Source of the DNA: an uncultured Anaerostipes sp.
GTDB lineage: Bacteria; Bacillota; Clostridia; Lachnospirales; Lachnospiraceae
Assembly (NCBI GenBank): GCA_900756035.1
Contig: CAAEIR010000380.1
Span: forward strand, 1-7,278
Direction: 5' to 3'
DNA: 7,278 nucleotides
Shown: positions 1-5,517 of the stretch, piece after piece
Layout of the letters: every line of letters begins with the position of its first letter
Numbering within the stretch: the first letter of the stretch is position 1
Translations under genes and position numbers: made by a program
Notes under the pieces: model-generated
What the model saw: the letters and a program-made list of their open reading frames with translations, nothing else
Database searches by the model: none
What the model was told of the DNA's origin: nothing

Positions 1-261
1 GATTTGATTTTTTCTGCCTTGTTCTCTGCTCCTTTTTCCGGTTTAGCGTTAGCCTCACTGTTTGAGTTGGCTTCACAAAAGGGTCAGGAACAGAGACAGG
101 TTGAGTTTTGGTTGTAATGGTCTTGGATTTGAATTTTCCTTGTAAATACGTTGTTATCTAGTGTTTTTTGCGCTCTGCTTTCTTTTCCTTTTTGCCTTTT
201 CCCATTTTGAAAACAGAGAGAGAACAGAGGGCAAAGGGCAGATGGTACTGGGAGTGAAAAA

Positions 262-315
262 CCGGAAAACAAAAAGCAGAAGTACCGGGATCGTAAAGTC
301 CTGATACTTCTGCTT
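262..315 (-). terminator. Intrinsic terminator downstream of the SIR2-STAND gene
   Basis: Read on the minus strand, GCAGAAGTATC (313 to 303) pairs with GGTACTTCTGC (286 to 276). This gives an 11-bp stem with one U-G pair, extended by two A-T pairs at the base, around a 16-nt loop. It is followed by TTTTT, G, TTTT (275 to 266). Stem and T-tract orientation fit Rho-independent termination of leftward transcription. It lies about 200 nt past the stop of the SIR2-STAND gene, the only convincing gene that could feed it in this window. On the plus strand the following sequence is only loosely T-rich. Confidence 0.8.
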
Positions 316-490
316 ATGTTTACTTTGTTCTATTTTCGACTGGATAAAAGGCTTAGAGCCGGTGGGAAGGGAACAACTATTCGTACTCCTCGGCGGATAA
401 CTTGAACCGGCTGTTTTTCTCTTCTTTTTTAAGGATTTATTATCCATATTCTTCAAAAAATGCTCTCGTATTTGTACCAGTCCAAATTTT

Positions 491-512
491 TAGAGCCAAA
501 ATAGAGCCAAAA
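491..512. repeat. 11-bp perfect tandem repeat
   Basis: TAGAGCCAAAA occurs twice back to back (491-501 and 502-512), starting 4 bp past the stop codon of the SIR2-STAND gene. Two copies of this length can be a protein-binding site, slippage product, or edge of an inserted segment. It is not repeated at the right end of the window, so I have no evidence that it is an attachment site. Confidence 0.6.
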
Positions 513-516
513 CTCT

Positions 517-2898
517 TTATCCTATAATTTCCTTTATTTCAAGTAATTCTTTTTTTAGATTCATTAATTCTTTTAAAGTACCACGGAATATATACTCTCC
601 CGATGACAAAATAGTTTCCAGTTGTTTTAGTGCACTATTTATATATTGCGCTGTGTACTCATCTGAACCAAATTTTTCATAATATCTAACAGCATTTCGA
701 GAATACGTTAGAACATGATAATTAACTCGAACATCTTGTGTTATACAATACTCTAACGTTGCAAAAGATTTCTCAATTGTACTTTTTAATAAAGTGCTAT
801 CAGTTCCAGAGTTAACCTTATTGCTCATATTTTTTTCAAACATAATAATTGCATGAGTATTGGCAATTGAAAATATTTTTTTCTTACTTTCAGTATACGC
901 CTGATCTATTTGTTCCCAAGCTAATTCATACTCACCCTTTCTTTGTAAAAACAAAGCGTACTGATGTCTAATATAAGGCGATTTATTATTTTCTAAAATT
1001 TTTTCATAAAATTCTATTCCACTTTTTAATTCAAAAGCTTTTTTGGTAATATCTGCATCATACGCTCTTCGTTTAAATATATCATACCGATAAATAATTT
1101 GTGCACTAACATTCTCCAAGAAACGTGTTAATACACCCCCTATAGTTCTACCATCTATTAGACCTAGAGATTTTTCAGAAAACAGTTTACTTCTCATAAT
1201 CATATAGTCTTGCTCATTTTCATCATTTTCGCGACTTTCCACAATTATTTTATTCATTTTTTGCAAGGCATATAATATATCTGCGTAGGAATTTATATCT
1301 TCACTAAAATAAAAATACAACATATCCATAGAGCAAGGAATTCCACAATAGCTAGTATAATTAACAAGCGTGAAAAGTTCCAATAAATCAATCTTTAAAT
1401 CTTTATCTTTAAAATTTGATAAATCTTTTATATAATTTTCGATTCTTTTTTTTATTATTACATTAGTAGAAACAAAAAAAACTATTTCTAATAGCGAAAT
1501 ATTTTCATTTTCCCTCATTAAATCTATTGCATCAGCACTTGATCGATTCATTGATTTGCATATTACTTGAATATCATTAGAATCCAAATTGCTTATATCC
1601 ACTATCCTATCCGATGAAATATTTAGAAAACGTTTCACATATTCATAATTTAACGCTCTTTCAGCAACTACCAATTTAATATTATTAGCTTGCTTTAAAA
1701 CTTGTATAGCATCTATATTGCTGTATAGATTATCAATAAATACAATAACATTATTATCTTCTTCAACTAATTTTAATAATTTTTGTGCTTCTTGTTTGAT
1801 AATACTATTAAACCAAAATTTTCTACCACTCAATTCATCGGAAAAAGCCAACTGCATCAATAATGTCGATTTTCCGCAACCAGGTATTCCAGTAATTAAT
1901 GTAATATTGCCTGACAATATAGTCTCTAACGCATTTGAAAAATACGATATTCTAGAAACATTTTTTGACATAATATCAGAAATCTGCGGTTCTGCGCCAG
2001 CAAAAAAATCTACAACAGGTCTTCTTACACCAGAATGTTTTAGTTCATTGCATATATAATTAGTCGGAAACTTTTCTCTATATTCTCTATAAATATATTT
2101 TTTATCATTTAATACTTTCGCAAAACTTTGCTTTCCTAAATACTGTATAAGCTCTTTTGTATCCGCTTCTATAATATTAAACCCTAAATCTTCAAAATCT
2201 TCAATGTATCCTTTATTCTTTTCGTCTGGGTATATCACAATCCATTTTTGCATTTTTGATTTAGAATAAGCCTCGCTGTTGCAAATCAACTCTAAGGTGT
2301 TGCTGTCATATAAACTCGTTCCCCAAAATATTGTAGGCGCTACTGATAATTTAAAAGATACTGTTTCAAAGACACCCCTATCCCTTACAAATAAATCTGT
2401 TAACTCTTTTTCCGTAAAAGACATTTTAGTTCCTATTGGATATGTAACCGAACCATGCAATTTATATAAGTTAACAACCTTTTCCTTTTCTAATGAGCCA
2501 TATATAGTAGTATCAGATAAATTCACAATCGACTCTGGATCATCATAAACTTTTTCTAAAAGATTATCAATGTTAATTGTCACAATATTTTTAATAGGTA
2601 ATCTTGTAATTGTTAAGTATTCTCTATCGAAAGATTTTACAGTATATTTTTCCTTTAAAATCCTTTCTAACATAGCTTCATTATCTTTCTTTATCTTTTG
2701 GCATGTTTTACTTAAATTTGTTTTTCTGCTTTTGTCTAAAGAAAATAATTCTATTAAACTCTTATTAATTTCATCACCTAATGGCAAACTTTCTTCATCT
2801 TCATTATAAGCATAAACTGAGAATCCGGCTCCCAAATATAAATTCATACCATATCTTGCTACCAATTCTTTGAATAAAGCTTCTTTTTCAAATCTCAT
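517..2898 (-). CDS. SIR2-STAND NTPase, probable anti-phage defence protein (Avs-like)
   Basis: This gene encodes 793 residues. Residues 1-255 form a SIR2 domain: GAGFS at 23-27, TINID at 107-111 (candidate catalytic Asn109), KLHGS at 146-150 (His148), and FWGTSLYD around 191-198. Residues 297-309 (DFFAGAEPQISDI) form a linker seen in SIR2-STAND proteins. The P-loop ATPase follows, with Walker A GIPGCGKST at 337-345, Walker B VIVFIDN at 384-390, and an AER motif at 412-414. From about 500 the protein is helical, with a TPR-like pair near 625-670. Family knowledge: such proteins sense a phage component, oligomerise through the STAND ATPase and deplete NAD+ via SIR2, aborting infection. The phage trigger cannot be read here. 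A longer frame exists to 2988, but GGGGAGG 5 nt before ATG 2898, and a SIR2 fold starting at once, decide this start. It is strikingly AT-rich (14 of 60 G+C at 1681-1740), which suggests separately acquired cargo. No transmembrane segment or frameshift is seen. Confidence 0.88.
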   Translation of the reverse strand: MRFEKEALFKELVARYGMNLYLGAGFSVYAYNEDEESLPLGDEINKSLIELFSLDKSRKTNLSKTCQKIKKDNEAMLERILKEKYTVKSFDREYLTITRLPIKNIVTINIDNLLEKVYDDPESIVNLSDTTIYGSLEKEKVVNLYKLHGSVTYPIGTKMSFTEKELTDLFVRDRGVFETVSFKLSVAPTIFWGTSLYDSNTLELICNSEAYSKSKMQKWIVIYPDEKNKGYIEDFEDLGFNIIEADTKELIQYLGKQSFAKVLNDKKYIYREYREKFPTNYICNELKHSGVRRPVVDFFAGAEPQISDIMSKNVSRISYFSNALETILSGNITLITGIPGCGKSTLLMQLAFSDELSGRKFWFNSIIKQEAQKLLKLVEEDNNVIVFIDNLYSNIDAIQVLKQANNIKLVVAERALNYEYVKRFLNISSDRIVDISNLDSNDIQVICKSMNRSSADAIDLMRENENISLLEIVFFVSTNVIIKKRIENYIKDLSNFKDKDLKIDLLELFTLVNYTSYCGIPCSMDMLYFYFSEDINSYADILYALQKMNKIIVESRENDENEQDYMIMRSKLFSEKSLGLIDGRTIGGVLTRFLENVSAQIIYRYDIFKRRAYDADITKKAFELKSGIEFYEKILENNKSPYIRHQYALFLQRKGEYELAWEQIDQAYTESKKKIFSIANTHAIIMFEKNMSNKVNSGTDSTLLKSTIEKSFATLEYCITQDVRVNYHVLTYSRNAVRYYEKFGSDEYTAQYINSALKQLETILSSGEYIFRGTLKELMNLKKELLEIKEIIG

Positions 2899-2903
2899 AA
2901 GCG

Positions 2904-2910
2904 CCTCCCC
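2904..2910 (-). promoter_or_regulatory. Ribosome binding site that fixes the SIR2-STAND start
   Basis: On the minus strand GGGGAGG is followed by 5 nt (CGCTT) and ATG at 2898. The upstream in-frame candidate at 2988 sits inside the terminator hairpin of the preceding gene and has no comparable site, so the 30-residue extension is unlikely to be translated. Confidence 0.85.
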
Positions 2911-2921
2911 TATGTCGTTAT

Positions 2922-2951
2922 ATGTTAAACATGGTGCTAGCACCATGTAAA
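2922..2951 (-). promoter_or_regulatory. Candidate promoter of the SIR2-STAND gene
   Basis: Minus-strand TTTACA (2951-2946) resembles a -35 box. TAACAT (2927-2922), 18 bp downstream, is a weak -10. TATAAC (2922-2917) is a better -10 but lies 23 bp away. No arrangement is ideal, so the promoter may be weak or need an activator. Its spacer is filled by a perfect palindrome, so any protein bound there would compete directly with RNA polymerase. Confidence 0.35.
2929..2948. promoter_or_regulatory. 20-bp perfect palindrome, putative operator
   Basis: ACATGGTGCTAGCACCATGT equals its own reverse complement with no mismatch. It lies 31 bp upstream of the SIR2-STAND ATG, between the candidate -35 and -10 elements. 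A gapless dyad in a promoter spacer is typical of an operator for a dimeric repressor. If transcribed from further upstream, it would instead fold into an 8-bp hairpin with a CUAG loop. No regulator gene is adjacent, so the binding protein is unknown. Confidence 0.6.
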
Positions 2952-2960
2952 TTACTGCAT

Positions 2961-2994
2961 TCAATGAAGAAACCCGGGCAGGACTCACCTGCCC
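2961..2994 (-). terminator. Probable terminator after the YjdF gene, overlapping its stop codon
   Basis: On the minus strand GGGCAGG (2994-2988) pairs perfectly with CCTGCCC (2982-2976) around the loop TGAGT, which contains the gene's TGA stop. It is followed by GGGTTTCTTCATT. The 7-bp GC-rich stem is strong but the T-tract is interrupted, so termination may be partial and some read-through into the SIR2-STAND gene is possible. Confidence 0.55.
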
Positions 2995-3302
2995 CTATGC
3001 TTCTCTTTCCTTTTCTGCCGTTTCAGTTCAAACTGCCGCTGTTTCTCTGCTTCCCGTTGCTCCCGGCTCACAGCCTTGCGTTCAGTTTTCAACTGCTCCT
3101 GCTGTAATTTCAAAGCCTGTTGTGAACTAAATTTCAGCCGATAGTAATTTTTCAGAACAAAATCGTATATCTCATAGTCCTTTGGCTCTGCTCCAAATGT
3201 AACCTTGCACACAGATAACTTTCCCTCCGATATTCGTTCAAACACGCCTATCCAGAATGGTTCTTCAAAAAATACTGTCAGTCTGCCCGATACTTTGTCC
3301 AT
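2985..3302 (-). CDS. yjdF: YjdF family protein (DUF2992)
   Basis: The product is 105 residues. The N-terminal 60 residues carry the family signature: RLTVFFEEPFWIGVFER (7-23), EGKLSVCKVTFGAEPKDYEIYDFVL (26-50), then a YYRLKFS stretch (53-59). From 60 to the end it is a highly charged, lysine- and glutamine-rich helical tail. Family knowledge: YjdF proteins are small and poorly characterised, and are often controlled by the yjdF riboswitch, which binds azaaromatic compounds. A role in responding to such toxic or signalling compounds is inferred for the family, and the biochemical activity is not known. ATG 3302 is chosen over an in-frame start at 3350 because AAGGAGG lies 7 nt upstream of it and the longer start would fall inside the riboswitch. 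The gene has its own promoter and leader, so it is a self-contained cargo unit between the mobilization genes and the defence gene. Confidence 0.85.
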   Translation of the reverse strand: MDKVSGRLTVFFEEPFWIGVFERISEGKLSVCKVTFGAEPKDYEIYDFVLKNYYRLKFSSQQALKLQQEQLKTERKAVSREQREAEKQRQFELKRQKRKEKHRGR

Positions 3303-3309
3303 GACAATT

Positions 3310-3432
3310 CCTCCTTGAAAATTGTAATGCACAAAGAACGGACGACCCAAGGAGGGAGGGCTACTTACACCAGAATGGTGCGGTGGGACTACCTACCCGC
3401 TCTATAAGAGATTTTACCTCTTACGTTGTGTT
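3310..3432 (-). ncRNA. yjdF-type riboswitch with translational expression platform
   Basis: This is the leader of the YjdF gene, from about 3432 to its ribosome binding site. It is compact and G-rich: GAGGTAAAATCTC, then a GCGGG...CCGC helix (from about 3400), a CACCA-TTC-TGGTG hairpin (about 3381-3369), GTAAGTAG, then CCTCCTT (3355-3349) and GGGTCGTCC. CCTCCTT is exactly complementary to the AAGGAGG Shine-Dalgarno (3316-3310) some 32 nt downstream, which gives an obvious on/off translational switch. The assignment rests on position before a YjdF gene, the conserved-looking G-rich core and this anti-Shine-Dalgarno element. I could not run a covariance-model search. Known members bind diverse azaaromatic molecules and raise expression of the gene. 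Confidence 0.8.
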
Positions 3433-3449
3433 TTTATCTCTGTTCCTTG

Positions 3450-3478
3450 ATTCTACCACAGTATTGGGGATTTTGCCA
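3450..3478 (-). promoter_or_regulatory. Promoter of the riboswitch-yjdF unit
   Basis: Minus-strand TGGCAA (3478-3473) is a partial -35 box. It is followed after 17 bp by TAGAAT (3455-3450), which is preceded by TGG to give an extended -10. Predicted transcription start is near 3443, some 10 nt upstream of the riboswitch core. This supports yjdF being an independent transcript from the relaxase operon. Confidence 0.6.
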
Positions 3479-3518
3479 CAACAATATAGGGCACATCACG
3501 CCGCCATACCCCATATTT

Positions 3519-3833
3519 CTACCGTTCCAATTCAAACTCGATTTTCTGTTTCTGTCCTCTCAAATCATTTTGTTTTTCATACAAGCTATCCCTCTCTTTA
3601 CAAAGCGATTTCATGCGCTCCAATTGCGCCCGCACTCCGTCCCGACAATCTGGCTCTATCCGCTTATATTCCCCTGTCAGATTGCGTATCTCGTTATTGT
3701 TTGATTTTATCTGCTCCGACACACATATCCAGTCAATCAGATTGCGGACTTCCCTATCCGTATCATACAAATTCGTTTCAGAAAGAATTTTTGCACACAA
3801 TCGAACCATGACTTTTTTCTCCATATCCGTCAC
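3519..3833 (-). CDS. Small coiled-coil protein of unknown function, coupled to the relaxase
   Basis: I do not recognise a family for this 104-residue protein. It is charged and almost wholly helical, with heptad-like leucines and many Glu/Lys/Arg residues from about residue 38 to the end, suggesting a coiled coil. It has no signal peptide or membrane segment. The start is GTG at 3833: GGGGGAG (3847-3841) lies 7 nt upstream and overlaps the relaxase TAG stop, so the gene is probably translationally coupled to the relaxase. The fourth codon is an ATG but would leave a 16-nt spacer. Position and coupling suggest an accessory role in mobilization, perhaps binding the relaxase's own coiled coil, but this is inference from context only. 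Confidence 0.7.
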   Translation of the reverse strand: MTDMEKKVMVRLCAKILSETNLYDTDREVRNLIDWICVSEQIKSNNNEIRNLTGEYKRIEPDCRDGVRAQLERMKSLCKERDSLYEKQNDLRGQKQKIEFELER

Positions 3834-3846
3834 TGTACCACTCCCC

Positions 3847-5217
3847 CTATCTGCTCATTTCAAATGCACGTTTCGGACGCTTATTTGCCTTTTCCGCCCG
3901 TTCCAGAGCCTTTGACTGTTCTACTATCGACTGTATCTGTTCTCTGCCAAAATAACGCTCTAAACGCCCCAAATCCGTCGCTTTTTCCTGCAATCGGTCA
4001 ATCTTGTTTCTCTGCTCCATGACCTTATCCGTTAAGCGGCTGATCTGTTCTTGCTGTCCGGCAACTTTCGTTGTCAGTTTCTTCACTTGCTCCGTAAGCT
4101 GGACACATTTAATTGTCAGTGCCTTTATCACTTCTTTCAACCTTTCTACCAACGTCAGAGCCTTTTTGTCTTTATAATTCTTTGCACTCGTCAATGCCCC
4201 CGGCTCCGGCAACTGCCACTTTTCGTCCTCATCATAGGCGTGTATGTTCCGTTCCATAACTTCCTTAGATTGAACCATTTTCTCAATCTCCCGTTGCAAT
4301 TTTTTCTGTTGTTTTTCCAGCTTTGCATTATCAGATAACAATTTTTCCTTATTCTCTGATAACGCTTCCGCCTGTTCTTTCAGCAAATTACTTGTTTCCG
4401 CAAGCTCCGATACTTCCTGCCGGATTGCTTCGCCCTCCTGTCGTATCTGCTCCGTTTCCTGCTCCACTCTCAACTGCCGAATTTGAATATCTGATAATAT
4501 TTCTTTTCCGTCAGAAATGTATTGCTCCAATTCCGCTACTTCTTTCGCTCGTTCCTTTTTCTCAAAATCCAGAACGGATAAATGCTTTTCATGTGTTCCC
4601 TTTTTCTCCCACTCAATCTCATATTCCTGCATGACAGCGGCAAGCTGCTCTTTCTCATAAGCCACCCACTGATTTAATTCTGTTTCCCGTCTTGTGCCAC
4701 CCTTAAATCCAAGAGCCGCTAACGCCTGCTTCAAAGATACTCTTGTATCAAGTCCCCGCTTACTTCCTGTTGTGTAGGGAACAAAATCAATGTGCAAATG
4801 CGGCGTCGCTTCGTCCATGTGAAGATAGGCACTGAATACTCTTAACGTAGGATTGCGTCGCTGGAAGTCCCGCATATATTCATTAAGAACTTTCCCCGCA
4901 AGCTGTCCATTCTCTGTTTTTGCTCCCATATTGTCCTTATCCCCAATTTGCAAAATGACTTCATGGAATAGCTTCTCCTGCTTACCAGAATGAATTTTCT
5001 CATAGTAATCGTCAATCCGGCGGTCACTTCTGGTTTGTTTCTCATTATATCGGGCGAGTGCGTCATCGAATAATTCGTGATATACGTCTTTAAGATTTTC
5101 GTTGCAATATTCCACATTCAGATAACTCCGCTCCGAGTCTGTATTCTTTGCATGAAATTTTCTGCTGTTATGGTTGACAGAGCCTTTTCCTGTCATAAAG
5201 CTAATAGTCCTCTCCAT
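3847..5217 (-). CDS. MobV/Pre-type plasmid mobilization relaxase
   Basis: The product is 456 residues. It nicks one strand at the transfer origin and pilots it into a recipient with a helper conjugation system. The N-terminus (ERTISFMTGKGSVNHNSRKF, 2-21) and the HxDExTPHxH metal-binding motif at 133-142 (His133, Asp135, Glu136, His140, His142) identify the Mob_Pre family. A basic segment RDFQRRNP (116-123) precedes it. Residues about 215-325 and 360-415 are long coiled coils, typical of the C-terminal multimerisation or membrane-association part. The length is in the usual range and all catalytic residues are present, so the enzyme looks functional. The ATG at 5217 has AAAGGA 7 nt upstream. 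The gene follows a structured region likely to be its target site and is coupled to the next small gene. No type IV secretion genes are visible, so transfer must be in trans. Confidence 0.9.
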   Translation of the reverse strand: MERTISFMTGKGSVNHNSRKFHAKNTDSERSYLNVEYCNENLKDVYHELFDDALARYNEKQTRSDRRIDDYYEKIHSGKQEKLFHEVILQIGDKDNMGAKTENGQLAGKVLNEYMRDFQRRNPTLRVFSAYLHMDEATPHLHIDFVPYTTGSKRGLDTRVSLKQALAALGFKGGTRRETELNQWVAYEKEQLAAVMQEYEIEWEKKGTHEKHLSVLDFEKKERAKEVAELEQYISDGKEILSDIQIRQLRVEQETEQIRQEGEAIRQEVSELAETSNLLKEQAEALSENKEKLLSDNAKLEKQQKKLQREIEKMVQSKEVMERNIHAYDEDEKWQLPEPGALTSAKNYKDKKALTLVERLKEVIKALTIKCVQLTEQVKKLTTKVAGQQEQISRLTDKVMEQRNKIDRLQEKATDLGRLERYFGREQIQSIVEQSKALERAEKANKRPKRAFEMSR

Positions 5218-5249
5218 ATCTAAATCCTTTCTCCCTGTTCGAGTAATCC

Positions 5250-5333
5250 GCGCCGGATACGGCGCATAGCCTTTGTTACTTTCTGCGAAAGTAACGCAAA
5301 AGCACTTTTGACAGCCGTTCCGTCCATCAAAAG
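5250..5333. other. Candidate transfer origin (oriT): hairpin cluster before the relaxase
   Basis: Three inverted repeats are packed just upstream of the relaxase gene. GCGCCG (5250-5255) and CGGCGC (5260-5265) enclose a GATA loop. GTTACTTTC (5275-5283) and GAAAGTAAC (5287-5295) enclose TGC. CAAAAG (5297-5302) and CTTTTG (5305-5310) are 2 nt apart, and this CTTTTG can alternatively pair as CTTTTGA (5305-5311) with TCAAAAG (5327-5333). MobV relaxases are known to act at inverted repeats directly upstream of, and overlapping the promoter region of, their own gene. The position and the 9-bp hairpin make this the best oriT candidate, but the nick site cannot be fixed by eye. Confidence 0.55.
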
Positions 5334-5343
5334 CTGCCTTTGC

Positions 5344-5392
5344 GCTCTGCCGAGAGCTTTTCCGTCCTACGGACGGATACGGCTTCCAGCCG
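5344..5392. repeat. Three consecutive short hairpins in the relaxase leader
   Basis: GCTCT/AGAGC (5344-5348, 5353-5357, loop GCCG), TCCGTCC/GGACGGA (5361-5367, 5371-5377, loop TAC) and CGGCT/AGCCG (5380-5384, 5388-5392, loop TCC) follow each other with only a few bases between. They lie just downstream of the predicted relaxase promoter on the minus strand, so they would be the first structures of its 5' leader. They may be part of the transfer origin or an RNA-level control. CGGATACGGC occurs here (5374-5383) and again at 5254-5263, exactly 120 bp apart. Confidence 0.5.
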
Positions 5393-5393
5393 C

Positions 5394-5422
5394 TTTATAT
5401 TTCCGCTTTCCGACTCATTCAA
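5394..5422 (-). promoter_or_regulatory. Promoter of the relaxase operon
   Basis: Minus-strand TTGAAT (5422-5417), a 17-bp spacer, and TATAAA (5399-5394) form a good sigma-A type promoter. The predicted start is near 5387, leaving a leader of about 170 nt full of hairpins before the relaxase ATG. Relaxase expression is thus separable from repA. Confidence 0.6.
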
Positions 5423-5431
5423 ATTCAAGAC

Positions 5432-5509
5432 CGCAACAATGCAAGGTCTATATCTTTTGCAACCTTACAAACACAAGCCCGCAAATTCCATATACTCTGC
5501 ATTGTTGCG
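5432..5509. repeat. 12-bp perfect inverted repeat enclosing an inner hairpin
   Basis: CGCAACAATGCA (5432-5443) and TGCATTGTTGCG (5498-5509) are exact reverse complements 54 bp apart, between the repA stop and the relaxase promoter. Inside, AAGGT (5443-5447) can pair with ACCTT (5462-5466). A long perfect dyad next to a RepA-type gene may be a replication-origin or replication-protein binding structure, or a transcript-end structure for repA. No T-tract supports a classical terminator. Confidence 0.5.
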
Positions 5510-5517
5510 CTATTGCC

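Larger units (their letters stand above)
1..516. other. Left flank without a convincing gene
   Basis: This stretch lies downstream of the SIR2-STAND gene. It holds an 11-bp tandem repeat and an intrinsic terminator, both described separately, and otherwise nothing I can assign. The longest minus-strand frame (about 456 to 154) is basic and low-complexity, begins with TTG or a second-choice ATG without a ribosome binding site, and is crossed by the terminator hairpin, so I do not call it. A further minus-strand frame starts at ATG 205, meets TAG at 160 to 158 after 15 lysine-rich codons, then stays open to the window edge. It could be a decayed gene continuing outside the window, but has no recognisable motif. 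Confidence 0.5.

Noticed and set aside
1..205. Lysine-rich minus-strand frame starting at ATG 205, stopped by TAG at 160-158, then open to the window edge
   Set aside because: The in-frame stop, the lack of a ribosome binding site and the lack of any motif make it unsupported; a decayed or external gene cannot be excluded.
356..416. AGCCGGT and ACCGGCT pair followed by T-rich sequence on the plus strand, as a terminator
   Set aside because: The loop is more than 40 nt and no plus-strand gene would need it.
154..456. Minus-strand 100-residue open frame in the left flank
   Set aside because: It starts with TTG or an ATG without a ribosome binding site, is low-complexity, and contains the intrinsic terminator in its middle.
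2899..2988. 30-residue N-terminal extension of the SIR2-STAND protein
   Set aside because: It would begin inside the preceding terminator hairpin and run through the palindrome, whereas ATG 2898 has a strong, well-spaced ribosome binding site.
3303..3350. 16-residue N-terminal extension of the YjdF protein
   Set aside because: It would be encoded by the riboswitch expression platform, and the AAGGAGG points to ATG 3302.
2024..3377. 14-bp match CTTACACCAGAATG at 2024-2037 and 3364-3377
   Set aside because: One copy is inside the SIR2-STAND coding sequence and the other inside the riboswitch; a match of this length is not very unlikely by chance in 7 kb and nothing else flanks it.
3383..3915. 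Several plus-strand open frames across the riboswitch and small coiled-coil gene, and similar ones opposite the relaxase, repA and SIR2-STAND genes
   Set aside because: They are antisense shadows of better-supported minus-strand genes, with no ribosome binding sites or known motifs.
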